DNA of 64,000 bases from Neptunomonas antarctica (GTDB lineage Bacteria; Pseudomonadota; Gammaproteobacteria; Pseudomonadales; Balneatricaceae). Positions within the stretch are counted from its first letter, which is position 1. Each line of letters starts with the position of its first letter. Below, piece after piece: positions 26,985-34,155 of the stretch. The notes under the pieces are model-generated. The model had not been told where the DNA came from. It saw only the letters and a list, made by a program, of their open reading frames with translations, and did not search any database. The position numbers and the translations under genes are program-made. The DNA lies in NCBI RefSeq assembly GCF_001305295.1, contig NZ_LJSI01000042.1, positions 154,656 through 218,655 of the forward strand, in the 5' to 3' direction.

Positions 26985-27013
26985 GTTACAAATCTGTACT
27001 GTTTTGTTATCAT
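26985..27013 (+). promoter_or_regulatory. Predicted promoter of the TetR gene with operator 2
   Basis: A -35-like GTTACA (26985-26990), 17-base spacer and -10-like TATCAT (27008-27013). TACAAATCTGTA (26987-26998) is a one-mismatch copy of the core of operator 1 and overlaps the -35, consistent with autoregulation. Confidence 0.5.
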
Positions 27014-27046
27014 AGCCAGATTACGGCTACTAAATTGAGTTTTATT

Positions 27047-27613
27047 GTGTCCAAAAAGAAGCAACAGTTGATTGAAATAGCACTGAATCTATTTATGAAC
27101 GAGGGGTTTCATGCAACCGGTATTGACCGTATTGTGGAGGTTTCCGGCATTTCAAAAACCACCCTGTATCGCCACTTCGAATCAAAAGAGATCTTAATCA
27201 GAGACGCCTTACTCGTCTTTAGTCAGCGCCAGCAGGCTGGATGGCAGCGGGATGATTATCAGCTGCTGTCTGCGGAACAGTTGATGCTTGCCCGCTTCGA
27301 TGAATTAGAAGCGCTGGTGAAGAGTCAGCATTTCAGTGGCTGTATATTTCTCAATGCAAGTGGCGAGTACCCCGATGAAGATAACTTTATTCATAAGGTG
27401 GCTATCGCCCACAAGGTAGCATCACTTGCTGAGACAAAGCGTCGCTTAGCTTTTATCGAAGATGCTGATATAGAAGGCTCTCATACTAACCTCGCCTCGA
27501 TTATCGAATTATTGTACGAGGGGCTGGTGGCCCGATTGCAAGTTCAACAGGACCTGGGATTGATCACAACAGCCAAAAAGGCGGTAGCTGCACTGCTTAA
27601 AGCAAAAGAATAG
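27047..27613 (+). CDS. TetR-family transcriptional regulator
   Basis: About 188 residues from a GTG at 27047; a TTG at 27035 is an alternative. The N-terminal helix-turn-helix is typical (IALNLFMNEGFHATGIDRIVEVSGISKTTLYRHFESKEILI). The C-terminal ligand domain includes CIFLNASGEYPDEDNFIHKVA, the arrangement of TetR_C-type regulators related to those controlling reactive-compound genes. It is divergent from the small ORF/AhpD-like/GNAT-nitrilase/dehalogenase cluster, and two matching palindromes lie between them, so it probably represses both itself and that cluster. Confidence 0.9.
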   Translation: MSKKKQQLIEIALNLFMNEGFHATGIDRIVEVSGISKTTLYRHFESKEILIRDALLVFSQRQQAGWQRDDYQLLSAEQLMLARFDELEALVKSQHFSGCIFLNASGEYPDEDNFIHKVAIAHKVASLAETKRRLAFIEDADIEGSHTNLASIIELLYEGLVARLQVQQDLGLITTAKKAVAALLKAKE

Positions 27614-27707
27614 CATCCATTAAATTTAGTACTTGATTAGCCGCAAGAATCACACGAGTCTTACACGATCAGAGAGTTCAGCCTAATGTGGCGCTAAGGA
27701 GATCGAA

Positions 27708-28970
27708 ATGTCTTATCTGGTTTCAATAGATCGCTTAAGATTTAAGCTGAATCGTTTTAGTGAACGGCTTTGGGTGAAACCCATGTTCGTTTGCCTGCTC
27801 TCAGTCGTGGCAGCACTCGTCGCAAAACTTGCTGATAGCACTCTCTTAACGCACATACTACCTACGATAGCGGAAGAATCTATCGAAACGCTTCTCTCTA
27901 TTATGGCTGCGAGCATGCTGGTCATTGCTACTTTTTCCGTATCGTCGATGGTGTCCGCTTATGCTTCAGCCAGCAGCACCGCCACTCCGAGGTCATTCAC
28001 ACTGGTCATGGCCGACGACACATCCCAGAATGCCCTTTCTACCTTTGTTGGTGCTTTCATTTTTAGTATCGTCGCTTTAACAGCCGTCAAAAATCACTAC
28101 TTCGATACCGCCGGTCTCTTCATACTTTTTGTCCTGACGGCGATCGTATTCAGTATGGTGATCATCACATTTGTTTACTGGGTTGACTGCATCGCCCGTC
28201 TCGGACGTCTGGGTTCGACCGTAGAAAAGGTTGAAAGAACCACTGCCAGGGCCTTTGAGCTTAGACAGACCTATCCAACGCTACGCTGTGCACCGGTGAC
28301 TTTCCAAGGACGCTCCCGCCCCGTTTTCGCACCAAGCATCGGTTATGTGCAACATATCGATGTGTCTGCACTGCAAGCATGGGCAGAACAAGCGCAGGTA
28401 CAAATAATCGTAGCGGCTCTACCCGGCATGCTTGCAACACCTGATAAAGCGTTGGCATATATTAGTGGCCACCCCTGTGATCAGACATGGAATGATTGCA
28501 AGAAGATCGCCGAATCATTTCAGATAGGGCGCGCCCGCCTTTTCGATGACGACCCTCGATTCGGCTTAGTCGTATTATCCGAGATTGCAGGTCGGGCTTT
28601 ATCCCCTGCAGTCAATGACCCCGGCACGGCGATTGATATTATCGGAACGCTGCTTCGGCTTTTTATCCAATGGAATGAACCGATACTCGCTAAAGAAGAA
28701 CAGATGCCGAAGTATGATCGTGTAGAAATGCCTGAGCTCTCCGTTCACGACATGTTTGATGATGCGTTCACCTCTATCGCCCGCGATGGCGCGAGCACGG
28801 TCGAGGTGTCTGTCCGGCTACAAAAAGCGCTGCAAACACTGGCCTCCGTCGGTGATGCTGCCATGCGTGATGCTGCAAAGCATCACGCTAAGATGGCATT
28901 GGAGCGTTCACGGATTTCAATGCAAATGAAAGATGACTTAGCAGCGGCGATAGCTGCAGGCAGCAAGTGA
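27708..28970 (+). CDS. DUF2254 membrane protein
   Basis: 420 residues. Four hydrophobic segments in the first 165 residues (about 25-45, 60-85, 108-127, 137-160) precede a soluble C-terminal region. The block SSMVSAYASASSTATPR and ALSPAVNDPGTAI are family hallmarks of DUF2254. The function is unknown; it is an inner-membrane protein by prediction. Strong ribosome site AAGGAG 8 bases upstream. It follows the TetR gene by about 95 bp in the same direction, so co-transcription is possible but not shown. Confidence 0.85.
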   Translation: MSYLVSIDRLRFKLNRFSERLWVKPMFVCLLSVVAALVAKLADSTLLTHILPTIAEESIETLLSIMAASMLVIATFSVSSMVSAYASASSTATPRSFTLVMADDTSQNALSTFVGAFIFSIVALTAVKNHYFDTAGLFILFVLTAIVFSMVIITFVYWVDCIARLGRLGSTVEKVERTTARAFELRQTYPTLRCAPVTFQGRSRPVFAPSIGYVQHIDVSALQAWAEQAQVQIIVAALPGMLATPDKALAYISGHPCDQTWNDCKKIAESFQIGRARLFDDDPRFGLVVLSEIAGRALSPAVNDPGTAIDIIGTLLRLFIQWNEPILAKEEQMPKYDRVEMPELSVHDMFDDAFTSIARDGASTVEVSVRLQKALQTLASVGDAAMRDAAKHHAKMALERSRISMQMKDDLAAAIAAGSK

Positions 28971-29033
28971 ATTTGACCACCCACATCATTTATCCCTTTT
29001 TCTGGGGTGCTATCTAATGGATCTAAATTAAAT

Positions 29034-29621
29034 ATGAACGATGTAATTAATAATAATTTATTTTTGGTTAAAGAACATACAGGAATATTTAAGGCGGCCA
29101 ATAATTTTGATATTTATGACCCTTCAACGGGAGAAATCATTATGGAATGCAGAGAGCCATCTTTAGGCATTTTCACTAAATTTTTACGTTTTACCGACTA
29201 TAAACGAATGACGCCATTCGACATTCAAATAAGAACGCCGGATGGACAGCCTATTGTTCGCATCCAGCGGGGTATTTCAATTTTTCTGTCGAAAGTGACT
29301 GTTACTGACCACAATAACGATACGATCGGTGGGTTTGAACAGAAGTTGTTTTCAATTGGCGGAAAGTTTGATGTATTGAATAAAAATGATAAAACAATTT
29401 GCAAGCTAGAAGGCAAATGGACCGGCTGGGACTTCCATTTTAAAAATGATGGAGAAGAATTTGCCCATGTTTCTAAAAAATGGGCGGGATTAGGCAAAGA
29501 ACTGTTTACCAGTGCGGATAATTATATTCTAAAAATATCAAGCTCCGTACCAGAAAATGATGACGTAAGAAAACTTATATTAGCGGCGGTTATGTGCATT
29601 GATATGGTTTTGAAGGAATAG
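29034..29621 (+). CDS. LURP-one-related (scramblase-like fold) protein
   Basis: About 195 residues from the ATG at 29034; a GTG at 29007 extends the frame. The sequence has the alternating beta-strand pattern of LOR/DUF567 proteins: NLFLVKEHTGIFKAANNFDIYD, IVRIQRGISIFLSKVTVTD, IGKFDV-like GGKFDVLNKNDKTICKLEG and GWDFHF. These 12-strand barrel proteins are predicted to bind membranes or nucleic acids; bacterial roles are unknown. GC content is low compared with flanking genes. A decayed partial copy lies 4.2 kb away at 33829-33979. Confidence 0.65.
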   Translation: MNDVINNNLFLVKEHTGIFKAANNFDIYDPSTGEIIMECREPSLGIFTKFLRFTDYKRMTPFDIQIRTPDGQPIVRIQRGISIFLSKVTVTDHNNDTIGGFEQKLFSIGGKFDVLNKNDKTICKLEGKWTGWDFHFKNDGEEFAHVSKKWAGLGKELFTSADNYILKISSSVPENDDVRKLILAAVMCIDMVLKE

Positions 29622-29692
29622 GTAACCACTGAGAACAAGACCAGATCTCTGCCCCAATATAGGGCAGTTGATCATCTATTTTATCCGTTGCA

Positions 29693-30415
29693 TTACTGCC
29701 CGTTGTAAATCAGAGGCATTTGGTGCTTCCATTTATTCCATATTTCGCCGTGAATAATCAGCTCAGACATGAAGTGCGCAACGTTGATGCGGCTCGTTTT
29801 GCCCGCATCAAAAATAGCGCTGCGTACAGGAGATGCATAGGCATCATATTGAGTGACTAACTCGTGATCAATGAGGCTATCGGGACGCACCGCAACCCAT
29901 TCGATCACTTTTTGCTTAGCTCCAAAATTTGATTGTAAATACTCTGCTGCTAACTCGTTGTCGGCATGAGGGGGTAGCAAAAACCTTATCAGACTGACAA
30001 TGATAAATTGTGCCGTCGACACCTTTTCTCCCGCTCGCTTATTCTGGTTGCCGCTGGTGTTCATTAGGATAAATTTTACAGGAGCAGCAGGCGCGGTCTT
30101 CTCAATGGCATTACATAAACGTTGAACCGCACCCGTAACCAAACGCTTTGGGTGACCAAACATTCCTTTAAAGGTTAAGTTGTGACCAAGACACGAAACA
30201 ACGGCGTTGCACCCTTTCACTTGCTCTAGTAGCTCGGCATCTGTCATTTCCAAGAGGCTGGCTTGAGTGATCATGAGATGATCATTTTGTTTTAAGGTAT
30301 CCGGTAAACTATCAACGCAGCGAACGATAATTTTTACCTTCTGCCCTTGCGCTAATAACTGCCTAACCAGCAACCGACCAGTTGCCCCACTGGCACCCAC
30401 TACAAGAGTAGTCAT
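29693..30415 (-). CDS. NAD(P)-binding atypical short-chain dehydrogenase (NmrA-like)
   Basis: About 240 residues. The N-terminal TTLVVGASGATGRLLVRQLL contains the atypical SDR GxxGxxG nucleotide site, then NAVVSCLGHN and the FILMNTSG strand. No Tyr-x-x-x-Lys catalytic pair is evident, as is usual for this subgroup. The start at 30415 is chosen for GGAG 8 bases upstream. It is divergent from a LysR gene whose start is 85 bp away, the usual target layout for LysR control. Confidence 0.85.
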   Translation of the reverse strand: MTTLVVGASGATGRLLVRQLLAQGQKVKIIVRCVDSLPDTLKQNDHLMITQASLLEMTDAELLEQVKGCNAVVSCLGHNLTFKGMFGHPKRLVTGAVQRLCNAIEKTAPAAPVKFILMNTSGNQNKRAGEKVSTAQFIIVSLIRFLLPPHADNELAAEYLQSNFGAKQKVIEWVAVRPDSLIDHELVTQYDAYASPVRSAIFDAGKTSRINVAHFMSELIIHGEIWNKWKHQMPLIYNGQ

Positions 30416-30500
30416 AAGCTGTTCTCCACATATCACTTCATTGGCAACCACTATACCGATACAAAAATAGTAGATATATTGTGGTTTCTTAATAATAGGT

Positions 30501-31415
30501 ATGCATATTCGTATGAATTGGAGCGCTGTAAATTTCGATTGGAATCACACTCGTACATTTTTAGTGACGGCAGAAGAAGGAACTTTATCTGCAGCAGCCA
30601 AGGCTTTAGGTTTAACACAGCCGACCTTAAGCCGCCAAGTTTCAGCACTTGAAGCAGATCTTGGTATCACGTTATTTGAGCGGGTTGGACAGCGGCTAGT
30701 TTTGACTGACAGTGGAATGGAGTTACTAGAGCATGCTCGCGTAATGGGTGATGCCGCTATGCAGTTTTCATTAGCCGCCACTGGTCAATCTCAACAACTT
30801 GAAGGCTCTGTGATTATTTCTGCCGGAGAGTTAGATGCTACGGTCAGGCTACCCAAAATAATCGCGAAGTTACGCCGAGAAGAACCCGGTATTGATATAG
30901 AAGTGATCGTGACGAACGCAGCCAGCGATCTTAAACGGCGCGAGGCCGATATTGCTATTCGGAGCTTTCGCCCGACGCAAAACGACTTGATCGCTAAAAA
31001 ACTCGGAGAGGAAGTCATATGGCTCTACGGGACTAAAGATTACTTAGAGCAGCTCCCACCCTTCAAAGATTTTTCAGAACTCACCGATATCCAAATCATC
31101 GCCTTTGACCGAAGTAACATGGTATCGGATAGACTCAATCAACAAGGCTGGCAACTATCGAAGCATAATTTTCAGTTGATTACTTCATTCCAGTTATTAC
31201 AGCTTGAGCTCTGCAAGGAAGGAATGGGAGTGATCTTTTTCCCTGAAGATATGGGAGACAAAGAAACAAGCCTCGTTCGTGCATTCGAACACATGGGGCC
31301 AGTAATGAAATTGCCCATTTGGTTAGTTTGCCATCAAGAATTAAGAACAAGCCTTAGAGTTCGTCGAGTATTTGATTTTATCGCAGATGAATTTAGTCAG
31401 ATATTAAACCAATAA
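30501..31415 (+). CDS. LysR-family transcriptional regulator
   Basis: 304 residues (300 if the second ATG at 30513 is used). The N-terminal winged helix (FLVTAEEGTLSAAAKALGLTQPTLSRQVSALEADLG) is canonical, followed by a LysR substrate-binding domain (VIISAGELDATVRLPKIIAKL and DIAIRSFRP). It is transcribed away from the NmrA-like SDR gene, which it probably controls. No co-inducer can be predicted. Confidence 0.93.
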   Translation: MHIRMNWSAVNFDWNHTRTFLVTAEEGTLSAAAKALGLTQPTLSRQVSALEADLGITLFERVGQRLVLTDSGMELLEHARVMGDAAMQFSLAATGQSQQLEGSVIISAGELDATVRLPKIIAKLRREEPGIDIEVIVTNAASDLKRREADIAIRSFRPTQNDLIAKKLGEEVIWLYGTKDYLEQLPPFKDFSELTDIQIIAFDRSNMVSDRLNQQGWQLSKHNFQLITSFQLLQLELCKEGMGVIFFPEDMGDKETSLVRAFEHMGPVMKLPIWLVCHQELRTSLRVRRVFDFIADEFSQILNQ

Positions 31416-31512
31416 GCGACATTAATGGATCTTTTCTACATCCTGTTCTGTCCTACAGCTTACTTTATTTTATAGTTCCCAGTCCCAAAGTGAACGAGCC
31501 TTGATGCATTTA

Positions 31513-31936
31513 CTAGGCTAAGTTTTGATCACGAAATCCAATCTCATCCCTGATGCCGACCCTATTACCATCAGGATCAAAAATATTTATCGTAGAACCC
31601 CAGCTACTTCTGATGATTTCAGCCTTTAGCCCATAGGCTTTCACTTTTCGTAAAGCAGCGTCGATATCTGCAACATTAAATCTAATCTTTGTTGCGCTTT
31701 CAGATATCGCCCTACCCGCGGGATTCGCGGCCTGCTGGTTAATTTTTTCAAGTTCAACTTCCATTAGGCTGGTACACCAAACCTGCTGATATGGATACAT
31801 CACCCGTATAATTAAAGCCATATTTTTTATAGGCAGGCACAGAGGATAGAGAAACATTGACAGTAACAATATCACTCCTCGTATATTTCAAAGCTGCCGA
31901 GAGCAGTCTTCTCCCTTCAGCTTTCCTAATATTCAC
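31513..31936 (-). pseudogene. Chimeric remnant: 3' part of a GNAT gene joined to 3' part of a VOC/glyoxalase gene
   Basis: The upstream part reads as a GNAT C-terminus (EGRRLLSAALKYTRS, then VPAYKKYGFNYTG and SAGLVYQP) and then hits a frameshift. In the next frame the expected GNAT ending (MEVELEKI) continues. This runs directly into the C-terminal half of a VOC domain (ATKIRFNVADIDAALRKVKAYG, FDPDGNRVGIRDE). Neither domain has its N-terminal half. Seen: two partial domains, one frameshift. Inferred: a deletion fused two neighbouring cassettes and the product is non-functional. Confidence 0.7.
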
Positions 31937-31995
31937 AGATCACTCCAAGAGATAAACAATAAATTAATCGCCAAGGTACTTAATCAGTCGATTTT

Positions 31996-32997
31996 TTAAT
32001 TAAGTGCGTTCAACAGATAACTACCTATTTTTATTCCTAGCGTGTCATGAAACGCATTGCGATCAAACCCCTCTGGATCTTGCGCAACAATGCCAAGATC
32101 ACTTTTCATACTATCTGGAAACGGTGTTATGAACGAATAGTGCCCTGCATTTTTAATTGTCTGATAAGTAAGCAATTTCTTGTTTTGAAAATTCCGAGCA
32201 ATGAGTTCTGATTCGTAAGGCTCAGTTAACTCATTATCCTTTTCAGCCCTGAGAAGAAGCGTTGGAATATTAACCTGAGCTAAGGCGTCTTCCGAATTAA
32301 ACAACATACCTACCGGAGCCATTAGAACTATTGCCTTAACGCGTTCGTCACGTTTGTTTTGAATCTCCACGAACATCATTTGATTGTCTTTTACCACGCC
32401 ACAAAAAGGCTCATTCAATTGAAGACCACTTTTACACAACTCAATAATGTGACCTGTATTAGCTACACCACCGGCGGTTGCCAAAGCTGTATAACCACCT
32501 ATCGAATGACCTACGACGGCAATTTTGTTAATTTCTATACTCGCAGAAAACTCTGGAACTGACAGTAAAGCATCGATAGATGATTTAATATGCAGAGGTC
32601 TATTCTTGAAATTCCTAACCGAACCCTCTGCAGAATTATCTTTATAATTATTCTCTGGGTGCAATGGCATCCCTACAATAAAGCCCTGTTTAACGAGTGC
32701 AAACGCGATACTTCTGTGCCCTAAATTAGAGCCTCCTGACCCATGAGAAATGATCACCAACGGAAACGTTCCCTCTGCAATTGCTTCACCTATCGAAAGC
32801 TCCATTTCAAACGGCCCAAACCTAACCAATTTAGATGGAGTATGGGTTGGATAGACAACCGCCATGGGGAAGTTTGTATTCGTTTCTTTTGAGGTTACTT
32901 CAATTTTTTTAAAGCCTACCGAAAAGTCATTATTCGCCCATACAGGAAAAAAGCTCGACAAAAATAATGTGATAAATATGCATACTAGCTTAAACAT
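31996..32997 (-). CDS. Secreted alpha/beta hydrolase (dienelactone-hydrolase/PAF-acetylhydrolase-like)
   Basis: About 333 residues. Start at 32997 chosen because GAGGG lies 6 bases upstream and the protein then opens with a standard signal peptide (MFKLVCIFITLFLSSFFPVWA). The nucleophile elbow is VVGHSIGGYTALA, with the oxyanion-hole region VIISHGSGG and a late His (NAGHYSF). The fold and motif order resemble secreted esterases of the chlorophyllase/PAF-AH type. The substrate is unknown. Low GC and AT-rich flanks match the accessory stretch around it. Confidence 0.8.
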   Translation of the reverse strand: MFKLVCIFITLFLSSFFPVWANNDFSVGFKKIEVTSKETNTNFPMAVVYPTHTPSKLVRFGPFEMELSIGEAIAEGTFPLVIISHGSGGSNLGHRSIAFALVKQGFIVGMPLHPENNYKDNSAEGSVRNFKNRPLHIKSSIDALLSVPEFSASIEINKIAVVGHSIGGYTALATAGGVANTGHIIELCKSGLQLNEPFCGVVKDNQMMFVEIQNKRDERVKAIVLMAPVGMLFNSEDALAQVNIPTLLLRAEKDNELTEPYESELIARNFQNKKLLTYQTIKNAGHYSFITPFPDSMKSDLGIVAQDPEGFDRNAFHDTLGIKIGSYLLNALN

Positions 32998-33075
32998 TGA
33001 AACCCTCTTTTTTAGACATAATGCATCATTCAATGGTTTGACCACTGCAATGATTTGTTAGGTTAAAACCGATAT

Positions 33076-33790
33076 TTAAAAACAAATATTCAGGTCCGGT
33101 AACGAAATCCCATTTAAGCTGGCACACCAGACTTGTCCTGCATTTATAGCGAATGCTGATGTTAATGTTCCAGTTGTAACTAGCTCACCTGCTTGAATCG
33201 GTATCGCATGACTTTGATTCGAAAGGACTGATATTAATATATAACGGCTTTAAGCGGGCTACCCAGAACATTTGCTCCATGGCCTAATTCACACAACGTT
33301 GAGTTGCAAGATAGTGCTATTTCGAATCTTTCTGAATCTTGAATAGTACTATGCCCAAGCTGTCTTACCGTTTGCCGTTCTCCGATGAGCAATCCAATCA
33401 GTACACTCCAACAGTTCTGATGATGTGGCACCGACAGAAGGAGTATCACGAAAGTGAAAAACTATCTCGGCCTCAATTTTGGGTTCAGAGTACGCGCCAA
33501 TAAAACATTCACTCAGTGATCCAGTAAGCTGAGTTACTGTTTTGTCGTATAAATTTGTCGTAGAAATAGGCCCATACTGGTTCGCACACGCCATATATAG
33601 GCTACATATTCAAGTTAGTAAACCCTATCTTCCTACCAACAGGAACCCAACCCTCGTCAAGGCGTTGTTCGTGAATGAGATGCGCTACTTTATAGGCGTC
33701 CGCAATAGTAAAGTTCGATAATCGTCAGGTAATAGGAACAAGTGGAGCGCAGTCATCCTGTGCCTTTTCAACTCCAAGGCCATTCTAATG
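33076..33790 (-). pseudogene. Decayed 2-keto-4-pentenoate hydratase (MhpD/FAH-type) gene
   Basis: Reading the minus strand across three frames recovers an MhpD-like protein in order: APLVPIT, FTIADAYKVAHLIHEQRL, GWVPVGRKIGFTNLNM, PIYGVCEPVWAYFYDK, then KIEAEIVFHFRD and LLECTDWIAH, then GANVLGSPLKAVIY, and finally ELVTTGTLTSAFAINAGQVW ending at a TAA at 33076. In-frame stops (a TGA after APLVPIT and a TAG where the family has Trp before PIYGV) and at least two frameshifts show it is broken. Residues around 33350 are missing. This explains most of the gene-free interval 32998-34070. Confidence 0.75.
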
Positions 33791-33828
33791 CAGTGCGAAT
33801 CATACGGGCACTCACTGGATTCAAAACG

Positions 33829-33979
33829 ATAACGATACTATCGGTGGATTAGGCAAAGAAATGTTTACCAGTACAGATAATTATGTTCTAAAAATATCAA
33901 GCTTCGTACCAGAAAATGATGACGTAAAAAAACTTATACTAGCGGCGGTTATGTGCATTAATATGGTTTGAAGGAATAG
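33829..33979 (+). pseudogene. Partial duplicate of the LURP-one-like gene, with internal deletion
   Basis: Bases from ATAACGATAC to AAGGAATAG closely match 29314-29333 joined to 29489-29621 of the intact gene, so about 155 bases are missing at a short GG repeat. A single base loss near the end (GGTTTGAAGG against GGTTTTGAAGG) also shifts the frame. It has no start codon or ribosome site. Confidence 0.85.
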
Positions 33980-34070
33980 TTGATTGTGAGTCGTTTTGAT
34001 ATCGCGCCTGTCCTGAATATTGAACGTGCCCATAGATATCTCTGTTTATTTAAAACACATCACATTAATA

Positions 34071-34086
34071 TGGCACGGTTATTGCT
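34071..34086 (+). promoter_or_regulatory. Sigma-54 promoter of the glutamine synthetase gene
   Basis: TGGCACGGTTATTGCT fits the -24/-12 consensus TGGCAC-N5-TTGCW exactly, with GG and GC ten bases apart. It lies 70 bp before the gene start, so a transcript starting about 12 bases downstream would have a 50-60 base leader. This implies RpoN plus an enhancer-binding protein such as NtrC; no clear NtrC site was found. Confidence 0.8.
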
Positions 34087-34155
34087 TTATATAATAGATA
34101 AAATTTCTTAACCCTGTCCATCATGAACACTAGGATGCCTAGGAGAAGTATACAT

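Noticed and set aside
29000..34100. Integron cassette array
   Set aside because: Gene content resembles cassettes and single GTTAGGT/GCCTAAC strings occur, but no paired attC structure with matching arms was found and genes face both ways.
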